In this document: piece by piece, positions 21,101 to 27,923 of the stretch | Layout: each line of letters opens with the position of its first letter | Position numbering within the stretch: position 1 is the stretch's first letter | Assembly (NCBI GenBank): GCA_903902315.1 | Contig: CAIUUK010000034.1 | Location: 1-32,496 of the forward strand | Source of the DNA: an uncultured bacterium | GTDB taxonomy: Bacteria > Patescibacteriota > Minisyncoccia > Phycocordibacterales > PALSA-1337 | Reading direction: 5' to 3' | DNA: 32,496 bases | Position numbers and translations under genes: made by a program | Notes under the pieces: model-generated | The model's input: only the letters and a program-made list of their open reading frames with translations | Told to the model about the DNA's origin: nothing | Database searches by the model: none

Positions 21101-22544
21101 AGATGCCCCAGCACCCATCTCTGTTATAGATCAAAGTGGTAATGATGTAACTAGCCTTGTAACGCATGATGATGGCATCTACTATCACACCTCAACTTCT
21201 TCTGTTTCAGATTATATAGATATCAAACTATCAAATAGTTCAACGACTCCTGTAAATTTGAAATTGTTAATTAAGCGTGGCAAAGAGGGTACCTTTAGTG
21301 GCGGAAACGGCTCAGACGGTTTTCAATACAAGAGTTCCAATGGTAGTTTTGTGAATCTTCCTGCAAATATGGATCCTATTACGGTCACTCGAGCTGGCGC
21401 ATCTCATGCATCACGTAACCTGATTAACACTTATGGTACAGAGACGAGTGTGATTGATTTGTCAGGTCTGACCATCAGAGACAATACTGTCAGATTGATT
21501 ACAACCAGTGGAAGTCGTTTCTGGGATATTGATTGGTTAGCGGTTGATACAAATCCAGATTCTAGTATCAGTACAACAACTCTTTCGCCATATTATGCTG
21601 ATTTGCATCATCGAGGAATATCACAAATGTATCTAGTCAATCCTTTCGATCCAAATATGAGTTTGACCCAGCCAAAATATGATGAGTTAACTAACACTTT
21701 CGTCAGTAATCCTGTCTATGGAATGGCGACGAGATATGGTGATGTTGCGCCACTTTTACAGACTGCTGATGATAAATTTGTAGTTATGGTTCAAGGCGAT
21801 GAGCTCTCAATGAAATATTCTGTGCCGGCTCAAGCTTCTAATACGGTTCGCGACTTCGTCTTTGAGACTTGGGATTATCATAAACCATATGCAAATGCTC
21901 TTGGTGATACGATTGCACCACTTCCATTCAATGAAATGACGCAGTATCCGTATCATACGAATGTTGAAAATTATCCAAATGATGCAGATCATCGTTTGTA
22001 TCAGGATACATACAATACTCGTCTGGTGAATCTTCCTGTTGTTCCTGCTCACCATTCACTAAATACTGATCAAGTAACACTTTCTGTTTCAGATGTTTCA
22101 GTACCAACACCTCCACCAACACCACCACAGACTCAGTCAAGTCAATCGGGAGGTTCGGTTTCGAGTCAGGTGGCCAATCTTCGATCTATGGGAAACAATG
22201 TCCTGGCTGATCAATTAATAAAGCAGTATCCAAACCTGTTTAATAGGGGTACTTATCAATTCCCACGTTCACTACGATTTGGTATGAATGGTGTGGATGT
22301 AAAAGCTCTGCAGAAGTTTTTAAATAATAATGGATTTGCTCTGGCTACAACAGGTCCAGGATCTCCAGGTCATGAGACAACTTTGTTTTCATCCAAGACC
22401 AAAACTGCCCTTATGCGCTTCCAAGCCGCGCATCGTAGCGATATTGTCACACCTGCTGGTTTGACCTCACCAAGTGGCGTCTTCGCGCAGTTTACACGCA
22501 GTTATATAAACAGAGCTTCTGTTATTGAGAGTTGGAAACCGTAA
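18189..22544 (+). CDS. Large surface protein (1451 aa): signal/TM, LamG/ConA-like domain, ~8 TIGR03803-like repeats, C-terminal PG-binding-like domain
   Basis: LamG-like YWKFDEATTGVSILDSSSNGNNGS...GSMDEVRTYQSAL. Repeats such as PYGGLTNIGGVLYGTTYYGGAHGYGTAFSIDTTNNNQFTDLHDF. C-terminus RSLRFGMNGVDVKALQKFLNNNGF...TKTALMRFQAAHRSDI. Start is GTG 18189 or ATG 18213. Confidence 0.85.
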   Translation: MLKTSPSSMRRFNSFTVLPVLSVFLFSVFFIIPNFAKASVNPSAYWKFDEATTGVSILDSSSNGNNGSVTGDTPLPASSYPPLKNISDTESLSFDGNTSISVVDSPSINFASSFTIAFWINPSAWNDGASRGIVSKFDSGSSKGFIIYDDGSSSCGGSCGPLMNLRIHGADSVGEYLYSNSSVDVGTWQHWAVVYDAGAQTVVWYKNGVVDATYTSVSFGDATNSAPLTLGYSQPWSGYFQGSMDEVRTYQSALSADDVVSLAALSVAGYESSDATVSTSSPGTAHTPANVGSEDGNYWTTALSTSNSGYDTQVYKFSPDLAGVTTPQFGVNWFGHGATPSDKNVYLSIWNNLSSAWEQLNSNHCDTDCALTGNKTGADYKDNNGSVWVMAKADNYAPAISISNVSFNGTNNISWNSNIPGTSEVVYDSVPHDTWQQFLDNGQNGNGPYGSLININGIFYGITHSGGANDYGTVFSFNPTGNVLTKIHDFDYNSDGGSPYGGLTNIGGVLYGTTYYGGAHGYGTAFSIDTTNNNQFTDLHDFRCGTDDGCYSFSTLTNIGGVLYGMTAQGGANSCGIIFSIDTTNNNTFAKLHDFNSVTDGGNPYGSFANIGGILYGTAYIGGSASYGTVFSFNLTGNILTDIHDFDSTHGRWPYFSTPINVNGVLYGMTYYGGSNSNGTVFTIDTTNNNQFTDIHDFYYPVDGAFPLGSLVNVGGIVYGLTQTASNNYGTLFSIDTTNSNNFSSVHVFNQIDGGSTGSYLLNVGGVIYGLSTSDGANGAGTIFSLDTTNGNAFSKLYDFVGNTSGHLVDNSLVTSHSRNESVHTSTFYFMVRSTDTNGNTATSTIQGPYVSSCPFVWTYDGEKYNFIVDASAAAGLGAGLKLATWATTPWYKSPNANNNYPDPLSYVKISGDELKPRTVGGETYYDVKNTTELNETNYYDQASLEVVDHDASVDVYPDYRNNGVIHTISKDAPAPISVIDQSGNDVTSLVTHDDGIYYHTSTSSVSDYIDIKLSNSSTTPVNLKLLIKRGKEGTFSGGNGSDGFQYKSSNGSFVNLPANMDPITVTRAGASHASRNLINTYGTETSVIDLSGLTIRDNTVRLITTSGSRFWDIDWLAVDTNPDSSISTTTLSPYYADLHHRGISQMYLVNPFDPNMSLTQPKYDELTNTFVSNPVYGMATRYGDVAPLLQTADDKFVVMVQGDELSMKYSVPAQASNTVRDFVFETWDYHKPYANALGDTIAPLPFNEMTQYPYHTNVENYPNDADHRLYQDTYNTRLVNLPVVPAHHSLNTDQVTLSVSDVSVPTPPPTPPQTQSSQSGGSVSSQVANLRSMGNNVLADQLIKQYPNLFNRGTYQFPRSLRFGMNGVDVKALQKFLNNNGFALATTGPGSPGHETTLFSSKTKTALMRFQAAHRSDIVTPAGLTSPSGVFAQFTRSYINRASVIESWKP

Positions 22545-22553
22545 TTAGCACTA

Positions 22554-22637
22554 CTACAAAAAGAAATGCCAGTAGATTGCAGTCAAAACACAAACTACTA
22601 GGAGTGCTATCAATGATTTTTTGTCACCTGATGTCAT
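22554..22637 (-). CDS. Very small TM ORF, 27 aa (MTSGDKKSLIALLVVCVLTAIYWHFFL)
   Basis: Complete ORF with single TM; coding status uncertain. Confidence 0.3.
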   Translation of the reverse strand: MTSGDKKSLIALLVVCVLTAIYWHFFL

Positions 22638-22657
22638 GTGTATAAGTATAAGTTAAT

Positions 22658-23352
22658 TTACCCAAAAGTAAATGTGTATACTCTCACACCAGGTTTAGAG
22701 AAAATAATATCTATTCTATGTTGACCTAGTTTTGAACTTGAATATAAGCTATATAATCTAGATTGATTAATCTTTAATACGCCTGTGCCCGAAACATCAG
22801 CGCCAACAAGTCCCGAAGAAATTTGTTTTCCGTCAATCAATATTTGAACATCGACTGCAGATCCGTCTGCTGATTCCGCAATCATATACATTTTTGAAGA
22901 ATTAAATACATACGATAGTTGTGTTGTCGTTCCTATGTTTTCTGCGTATTCTTTATCAATTTTCCATTCTCCTCCTAAGTAAAACTGATTATTAGAGAGA
23001 TTGTTTGGAATTGTAAAAGTATTTGAGTTGGCGATAAAAGGTATTCCGTTACCAAAATATTCGTTACGCATAGCACCAAAATACGTTTCAGGACTTTCTG
23101 TCTGCACCGTGTAACCTGGAAGAGTTGACGTGCTCATAGGAATGACATCAGTTTGACCCAAATATTTTGAACGAGCATTTAATGCTTTGACAATTTCAGC
23201 CTCAACTTGATCATCGTTTCCTTCACCGATTTTGTCATAGATCATATTTCCGTGAATATCTATAAGGTATTTATGCGGCCAATACTCATTGCCATAAGCA
23301 TTCCAGGTATCATAATCATTATCCAAGACGATAGGGAACGTGAGACCGAATT
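22658..23352 (-). pseudogene. C-terminal remnant of a TlpA/DipZ-like thioredoxin-domain protein, N-terminus missing
   Basis: Reading back past the ORF start gives YKQFGLTFPIVLDNDYDTWNAYGNEYWPHKYLIDIHGNMIYDKIGEG, the back half of a thioredoxin fold without the catalytic CxxC half. Confidence 0.65.
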
Positions 23353-23429
23353 GCTTGTACGGCTTTCTGTGTGCGCTCGTACAGCTCCTTGCACTTTTTA
23401 CATCCCGAACCTAATACTTGTACCTTCAT
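23319..23429 (-). pseudogene. N-terminal fragment of a small thioredoxin-like (TIGR00412-type redox-active disulfide) protein, 36 aa before frameshifted stop
   Basis: MKVQVLGSGCKKCKELYERTQKAVQ then out-of-frame AIRSHVPYRLG*; its ATG overlaps the arsR-like stop (ATGA). Confidence 0.65.
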
Positions 23430-23704
23430 TTTTGTATAGTCTTAGATAATAATTTCTGATAATGCTTAATCTCGTTTTCTTTCCGTGTGTAAATTATCTT
23501 CGTACCTTCACGTCTACATTCAACAAGTCCGCAGTATTTGAGGACCTTCAAATGATGTGAGGCGAGATTTTGAGGAATGTTAAGCAGAGGAAAAATCTCG
23601 CATACGCAAAGCTGGCCATTCTTGAGAGTATTAAGTATAGCCAGACGGTTTTCGTCGCTTATAGTCTTCAGGTATTCTGTTAATGTAGATGGTTGTTTCT
23701 TCAT
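23426..23704 (-). CDS. ArsR-family HTH transcriptional regulator
   Basis: EYLKTISDENRLAILNTLKNGQLCVCEIFPLLNIPQNLASHHLKVLKYCGLVECRREGTKIIYT. Confidence 0.92.
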   Translation of the reverse strand: MKKQPSTLTEYLKTISDENRLAILNTLKNGQLCVCEIFPLLNIPQNLASHHLKVLKYCGLVECRREGTKIIYTRKENEIKHYQKLLSKTIQK

Positions 23705-23778
23705 ATATCAATGTACATTGATATTAGCACTGGCAATAATGTGATGCAAGTCCTACTATGAACATATCTACGGATAGC

Positions 23779-23807
23779 AAAAAGCTCCCACGAATGAGAG
23801 CTTTTTG
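23779..23807. terminator. Hairpin terminator AAAAAGCTC...GAGCTTTTT
   Basis: Stem AAAAGCTC/GAGCTTTT with adjacent A and T runs. Confidence 0.65.
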
Positions 23808-23990
23808 TCGGAATAGCCAGTTACTCGACGGGAAATCAATATCTATACATGTCCCCATTTTTCGCCTCCCTTAAGGGCTCTTGGTAGACCCTTAAGCCAG
23901 TTGTTGCTTTTCACTGCTCCTTTTGCCTGAAGGCAAATCCACCGCACTGTGGCGGGTGACAGACTTAATTCACAACCCCCGTCCCGAGCG

Positions 23991-24017
23991 AATGCCCGGA
24001 AATACCAACTCTCGCTA
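23991..24017 (-). repeat. 27-nt repeat, copy 1 (AATGCCCGGAAATACCAACTCTCGCTA on +)
   Basis: Two mismatches to copy at 24262-24288; minus strand reads ...SESWYFRAF. Confidence 0.85.
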
Positions 24018-24077
24018 CCCAGCAGTTATCTTATCAGACCTTGCGTGCATATTCACCCCACCTCGCTTCTCACTACT

Positions 24078-24239
24078 TCATTTGAACGCAAAGTGCATCA
24101 ATACAATGGTCAAGGCGTTAAGAACGACTAACGCAATCACAAACACTGTTTTTGAGGGTACCGCACTGGGATTTACTAAAATATAAATCGTGTAGATTAT
24201 TGCAACAATCGCCGCGCCGAGGAAGTTTCCTTTTATCAT
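24078..24239 (-). CDS. Small two-TM membrane protein, 53 aa (MIKGNFLGAAIVAIIYTIYILVNPSAVPSKTVFVIALVVLNALTIVLMHFAFK); below ORF-track cutoff
   Basis: Complete ATG-TGA ORF on minus strand lying between two copies of the 27-nt repeat. Confidence 0.65.
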   Translation of the reverse strand: MIKGNFLGAAIVAIIYTIYILVNPSAVPSKTVFVIALVVLNALTIVLMHFAFK

Positions 24240-24261
24240 AGTTTTATAATTAGGTTAATAA

Positions 24262-24288
24262 AATGCTCGAAAATACCAACTCTCGCTA
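24262..24288 (-). repeat. 27-nt repeat, copy 2 (AATGCTCGAAAATACCAACTCTCGCTA on +)
   Basis: See copy at 23991-24017. Confidence 0.85.
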
Positions 24289-24314
24289 TTCCGATGACAT
24301 TGTATCATCTGCAA

Positions 24315-24826
24315 TCACAATCCAAAATACGCAGACAGGTCAGTATAGTACGGACTCTTATGAATCGTTTCTGTTAGCTGGGTCCAAAAGTCATCCTTTG
24401 ACGAGAACTCGCCTATGTCACTATCTCGCCATGCAAGGTCAACATACTTTCGAGCAGATGCGATATTGCCTGAGTAAATGAGGTCAATAGCATATTTCCA
24501 TGCCACATCAGGACCAGCCGCGCTACTCCAGCTCGTAATCATCTTCGCCATCTTCTGTATTTCCGCACTGCTCGGCGCAGGCTTTCGCATGAGTGTAGCA
24601 TCGGCTTTGTATTTTCCGTGCTGAAGACTTAGTACGACTGGCGGCATCGGCGACCCAGCAAAACTTGTATGCCAATATGAAAATATATCCTCGTTAGTTT
24701 CAATTTCCAAGACCCCATCATGGTTCAAGTCTTTGAATACTATACCGTAATCGCCAGTATTGAGGTCCAGCAGAACAGAAAGAGGTGTGCTCAACTGGAT
24801 GATATAGCTATGTGTACAGCAATGAG
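24315..24826 (-). pseudogene. 5'-truncated gene for a secreted/periplasmic-type protein (AHCCTHSYIIQLS...TGDYGIVFKDLNHDGVLEI...FGL)
   Basis: The ORF track extends it to 24938, but the N-terminal ~38 aa are antisense to recombinase coding sequence, so they are probably not native. Confidence 0.5.
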
Positions 24827-25181
24827 CATTACTAAGAACGACTATGACAAAAAACAGCAAGAGTTCATGGATAAACAAAATCTGCTCAACCTTGAACTTG
24901 AGGAACACACCACAGCGGACCATGACTATAAAATCCATGTGGATACTGTGTTTAATCTGGCTCGCAACATGAAAGAGATATTCGATGGTTCTGAACCGCT
25001 CGAAAAACGCGCATTTCTCAACTTCATGCTTCAGAACCCGACCGTATCGGGAAAAAGGCTAGAGTTTACAATGCGAAAATCATTCAATCTGATACTTGAA
25101 TTGGCTACTTGTCCAATTGGGCTCACAACATGGGACGATGTTCGAACCTACATTATGTGTGATTTACCCCACAGCGGGTGA
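24823..25181 (+). pseudogene. C-terminal remnant of a large serine recombinase (resolvase/invertase family); catalytic N-terminus absent
   Basis: ITKNDYDKKQQEFMDKQNLLNLELEEHTTADHDYKIHVDTVFNLARNMKEIFDGSEPLEKRAFLNFMLQNPTVSGKRLEFTMRKSFNLILELATCPIGL is the typical C-terminal coiled-coil/tail of Patescibacterial site-specific serine recombinases. No SR catalytic domain lies upstream. Confidence 0.75.
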
Positions 25182-25222
25182 CACTATAGTTTGCAGGGAA
25201 GTTCACGATGTTTACATGTGCA
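25121..25222. repeat. Junction element, full 102-bp copy 1 (includes recombinase 3' end)
   Basis: GCTCACAACATGGGACGATGTTCGAACCTACATTATGTG...GATGTTTACATGTGCA; aligned by eye with copies at 27055 and 27953. Confidence 0.93.
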
Positions 25223-25239
25223 CTTGAGGTAATAAAATC

Positions 25240-25262
25240 AGCGCCACCTTGCGGAGGCGCCG
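25240..25262 (-). terminator. Terminator of the 120-aa cassette gene (AGCGGCGCC-TCCGCAAGGT-GGCGCT + ATTTTATT on minus)
   Basis: GC-rich hairpin then T-rich tail, read on minus strand. Confidence 0.7.
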
Positions 25263-25287
25263 CTTTGAAGACTAAGGTATATTTTGA

Positions 25288-25650
25288 TTATAGTTTTGGC
25301 TCTGGACGACCAGAAGCCTCGCGCGCCGCTTTGAGACTTAACCAAATGTTGTCTGCGGGAGAAAGTAGTAAGGTGACGTCTCTTCGGTTGTTCATGCGGG
25401 AAATAAATTCGTCGAGAAAAGCCTCAGAACGATCATTGAGTGTTGTTAATGTGTTATCAGGTGCTTGCTCAGACCCTTGTTTAGGCTTGAGAAGCTTCTT
25501 GGTCTCCTCTAATGTGGCCATGGTTATGTTGAAACCTTCTGCAAGTTTTGGGTCTGTAAGCATCCTTTGAGACCGCACTTCAAGCTGATGAATGAGTTCT
25601 CCAAGTAAGAAAAGTCTATCTTGGAGTTCTCTTGTTTGTTTTTCGTCCAT
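25288..25650 (-). CDS. Hypothetical protein, 120 aa (cassette gene)
   Basis: Complete ORF with upstream promoter-like TTGACA and downstream terminator. Confidence 0.7.
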   Translation of the reverse strand: MDEKQTRELQDRLFLLGELIHQLEVRSQRMLTDPKLAEGFNITMATLEETKKLLKPKQGSEQAPDNTLTTLNDRSEAFLDEFISRMNNRRDVTLLLSPADNIWLSLKAAREASGRPEPKL

Positions 25651-25728
25651 ACTATTCCTTATTGTTTTGTTGTTGTTCTGTTGTTTACCCCCCAGCCTAC
25701 CTCTTAGGAAATAAATGTCAATAAAAGA

Positions 25729-25752
25729 AAAACCCGCCTGTCACACGGGTTT
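25729..25752 (-). terminator. Terminator hairpin AAACCCG...CGGGTTTTTC (minus)
   Basis: Hairpin plus T-rich tail downstream of 25770 gene. Confidence 0.75.
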
Positions 25753-25769
25753 AATGTGTTTGAGGCGAG

Positions 25770-26006
25770 TTAAGGTTTTTTCTTCGGTCCGCATTTCTTT
25801 GCAAGACCTTGGAAGATTTCTGCGAGGAGTTGAAACAAATGCTTCAGTATCCATCTCCCGAATTTGGTGAGCTGTTTAAGCTCCCAAGTGATTACCTTCT
25901 TACCAGTATCAGGTCCACCAAAGAGTAAACCAGTAGCAAATGATATGATAAGAATGAAGACGACGAGGACGAACAAACTGTTGAGCGGGTTATTCGAATT
26001 ATTCAT
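25770..26006 (-). CDS. Small membrane protein, 78 aa (cassette gene)
   Basis: N-terminal TM LFVLVVFILIISFATGLLF; 13 nt downstream of the next gene's stop, operonic. Confidence 0.65.
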   Translation of the reverse strand: MNNSNNPLNSLFVLVVFILIISFATGLLFGGPDTGKKVITWELKQLTKFGRWILKHLFQLLAEIFQGLAKKCGPKKKP

Positions 26007-26019
26007 TGGTTTCCTTGAT

Positions 26020-26322
26020 TCAGTTCAAAATCCCGCATCCACCTTGATTTGGAATCCAGAGTATTGCCTCCGGCCACTTCAAAGGTGACTGGGCGAGATT
26101 TTGCGGAAAATGGACAACACGTCCATCTGGGAAATGTGTAATCTTGGAAATTTTACCGATCATCATTTCCCACGTTCCGTAAGAACGGTAGGGAATGGGA
26201 AGTTCGGCACCAGTTGTAAGCGCTTGCTTAAGCACTTCTTCTGGAGGAACGTTACAACGTTGGACTGCGACGAATATGCTCTTGGGTTTCAAGGGGTAAC
26301 CGTCGGTATTTAGATGTGTCAT
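26020..26322 (-). CDS. Hypothetical protein, 100 aa (cassette gene)
   Basis: Complete ORF downstream of promoter 26377-26405. Confidence 0.65.
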   Translation of the reverse strand: MTHLNTDGYPLKPKSIFVAVQRCNVPPEEVLKQALTTGAELPIPYRSYGTWEMMIGKISKITHFPDGRVVHFPQNLAQSPLKWPEAILWIPNQGGCGILN

Positions 26323-26376
26323 GTGCTATCCTTTCTTTGTTTATCCAGCTGGTTCATCCAGGCAGATTTGTTGTTA

Positions 26377-26405
26377 ATGATAGCACGACTATTTAGTTTT
26401 GTCAA
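26377..26405 (-). promoter_or_regulatory. Promoter TTGACA-N17-TATCAT (minus)
   Basis: Direct match: TTGACA at 26400-26405, TATCAT at 26377-26382. Confidence 0.85.
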
Positions 26406-26408
26406 ACG

Positions 26409-26449
26409 GCTCCCATGGTCGTCTGTGCTTGGAACTTTGGAGTGGGGGA
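26409..26449. repeat. Junction element, short subtype (GCTCCCATGGTCGTCTGTGCTTGGAACTTTGGAGTGGGGGAA)
   Basis: One mismatch to the copy that runs into the window end at 32456. Confidence 0.88.
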
Positions 26450-26491
26450 ATATAGGTATGAATTTGAAAATTACTTGTTTTATCCAAAAGA

Positions 26492-26524
26492 AAAACCGCC
26501 CCAACAAAGTGCCATCGGGGCGAT
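26492..26524 (-). terminator. Terminator CGCCCCGATGGCACTTTGTTGGGGCGGTTTTTC (minus)
   Basis: Perfect GC stem plus T-tract. Confidence 0.8.
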
Positions 26525-26549
26525 CTTTGGGAGGGCGGAATATGCGGTA

Positions 26550-26936
26550 TCAATTATACCTACAGGTTGCACCAACAATTTTTCCGTCCAATTCAAACAG
26601 TAGTGTGACGTTATTCAAAAGGTTGCCACATTTTTGATAAAGTTTAATTCGAACAGCCGGGACTTTGTCCTCGAAGTTGAAAACAAACGATACCATTCTA
26701 TTGCAGTCAGTTGTTTTAATCACTCTGGTCAGTTCACATATGACCTCCCAAAATTCATTCCGTCCCATTTGAGATGAGTATTTGGCTGCCGTTACTGTAT
26801 CACCCATTGCCATTAGCTGTAACTCAATAGGTAGGCGCATGGCCGCCATGTAGGCAATTGTGTAGGGTCCATCGGGGAATGTTTCTACTGAACTACGGAC
26901 ATTGGAGTCTACTGTCATGCTTGTGCGTTTTACCAT
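26550..26936 (-). CDS. Hypothetical protein, 128 aa (cassette gene)
   Basis: Complete ORF. Confidence 0.65.
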   Translation of the reverse strand: MVKRTSMTVDSNVRSSVETFPDGPYTIAYMAAMRLPIELQLMAMGDTVTAAKYSSQMGRNEFWEVICELTRVIKTTDCNRMVSFVFNFEDKVPAVRIKLYQKCGNLLNNVTLLFELDGKIVGATCRYN

Positions 26937-27022
26937 AACGTGATTTTCCTTTCGGGTTGTGGCTCACTACGGCCAGGTTTTTGTTTTAATAGAGCAGTTC
27001 TCACATGAGGTGCCCAAATTCT

Positions 27023-27050
27023 ATTATATAACACTATTTGTGTTTGTCAA
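27023..27050 (-). promoter_or_regulatory. Promoter TTGACA-N16-TATAAT (minus)
   Basis: TTGACA 27045-27050; TATAAT 27023-27028. Confidence 0.85.
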
Positions 27051-27054
27051 CTCT

Positions 27055-27156
27055 GCTCACAACGTGGGATGATGTTCGAACCTACATTATGAGTGATTTA
27101 CCCCACAGTAGGTGACACTATAGTTCGTAGGGAAGTTTACGATGTTCACATGTGCA
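27055..27156. repeat. Junction element, full 102-bp copy 2
   Basis: GCTCACAACGTGGGATGATGTTCGAACCTACATTATGAG...GATGTTCACATGTGCA; keeps frame LTTWDDVRTYIMSDLPHSR*. Confidence 0.93.
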
Positions 27157-27160
27157 TCAC

Positions 27161-27214
27161 ATAAACAGAAAACCCACCATCTCGTGACAGTGGGTTACTG
27201 TGTTGAGAGGTGAG
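27161..27214 (-). terminator. Terminator/3'UTR (AACCCAC-...-GTGGGTTTTCTGTTTAT on minus), duplicated at 31953-32006
   Basis: Hairpin plus T-rich tail; near-identical copy elsewhere in the array. Confidence 0.8.
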
Positions 27215-27219
27215 TTGTT

Positions 27220-27792
27220 TTAGAACCCGTTGACGTAGGCAGGGCGAGGTTCGCCACATTCAGTCCAGGTGCCGTCTGTCTCGAGTTTTTCCCAGCGAAC
27301 TTCGTAGGAGAGCGTCATCGGCCCAAGTTTGGAACTGAATCCAGACTTGAGAGTATCAACCGAAGCGTTGCGGGGGAATTGGCGACAGATGTTAATCAAG
27401 GAGTCTTCGACCAGCACAACGTCATGTTTCGTATTCGATTGAAACTTGCCGTTGTTGCGATGGTTGTAGGCGACAGCCCGGAAGGTCGTCTTGGCATTCA
27501 CTGCCCAAGAGACTTCATCCCAATCCTGTTTGATGGCCCAACGCGCAGCTTTGGTCCGGTTGTTCGTATCGCGAATCAGGACAACCTTGTCACCCAATGA
27601 CGGTGGATAGATTTCCTGATTCCGCGTCATGACAATCGCGCCAGTCGGAGTGAGCTCCAGATTGCCACCTTGTTTGCAGTGGCAGAGGATATGTTCCGGT
27701 TCGCCATTCTGGACGAAAAAGTAATCTGCATTTTGGACACGTTTGACTGTCGCAACGACAAGTCCTTGATTGATGTTAAAGTTCAGTATCAT
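27220..27792 (-). CDS. Hypothetical protein, 190 aa, N-terminal cold-shock/OB-like domain possible (cassette gene)
   Basis: GLVVATVKRVQNADYFFVQNGEPEHILCHCKQGGNLE...YPPSLGDKVVLIRDTNNRTKAARWAI resembles CSD spacing (FFV / HILCH / GDKV / AARW). Confidence 0.65.
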   Translation of the reverse strand: MILNFNINQGLVVATVKRVQNADYFFVQNGEPEHILCHCKQGGNLELTPTGAIVMTRNQEIYPPSLGDKVVLIRDTNNRTKAARWAIKQDWDEVSWAVNAKTTFRAVAYNHRNNGKFQSNTKHDVVLVEDSLINICRQFPRNASVDTLKSGFSSKLGPMTLSYEVRWEKLETDGTWTECGEPRPAYVNGF

Positions 27793-27923
27793 AAACGTCC
27801 TTTTCTTTTCCTTAAAGGTCCTTCAAAGAAGGAGAGAATAGCGATTTTTGGTTATTTAGTCTCTAGCACATGCCTATTCTTGCCGTGTGGTAAGAAAGCT
27901 CTCGTATTTAAGGAACCTTCACA

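Noticed and set aside
24720-24822. N-terminal part of ORF 24720-25181 (MVQVFEYYTVIASIEVQQNRKRCAQ...) as genuine recombinase sequence
   Set aside because: It is antisense to the neighbouring minus-strand gene and does not resemble a serine recombinase catalytic or zinc-ribbon region.
24108-24842. Shared 12-mer TAAGAACGACTA in the 53-aa gene and at the recombinase breakpoint
   Set aside because: Too short to distinguish from chance without a genome-wide count; not used as evidence for a site.
26314-26637. Plus-strand ORFs around the 26409 junction (26314-26637, 26415-26603)
   Set aside because: They run through a promoter, junction element and terminator of minus-strand cassettes, so they are almost certainly spurious.
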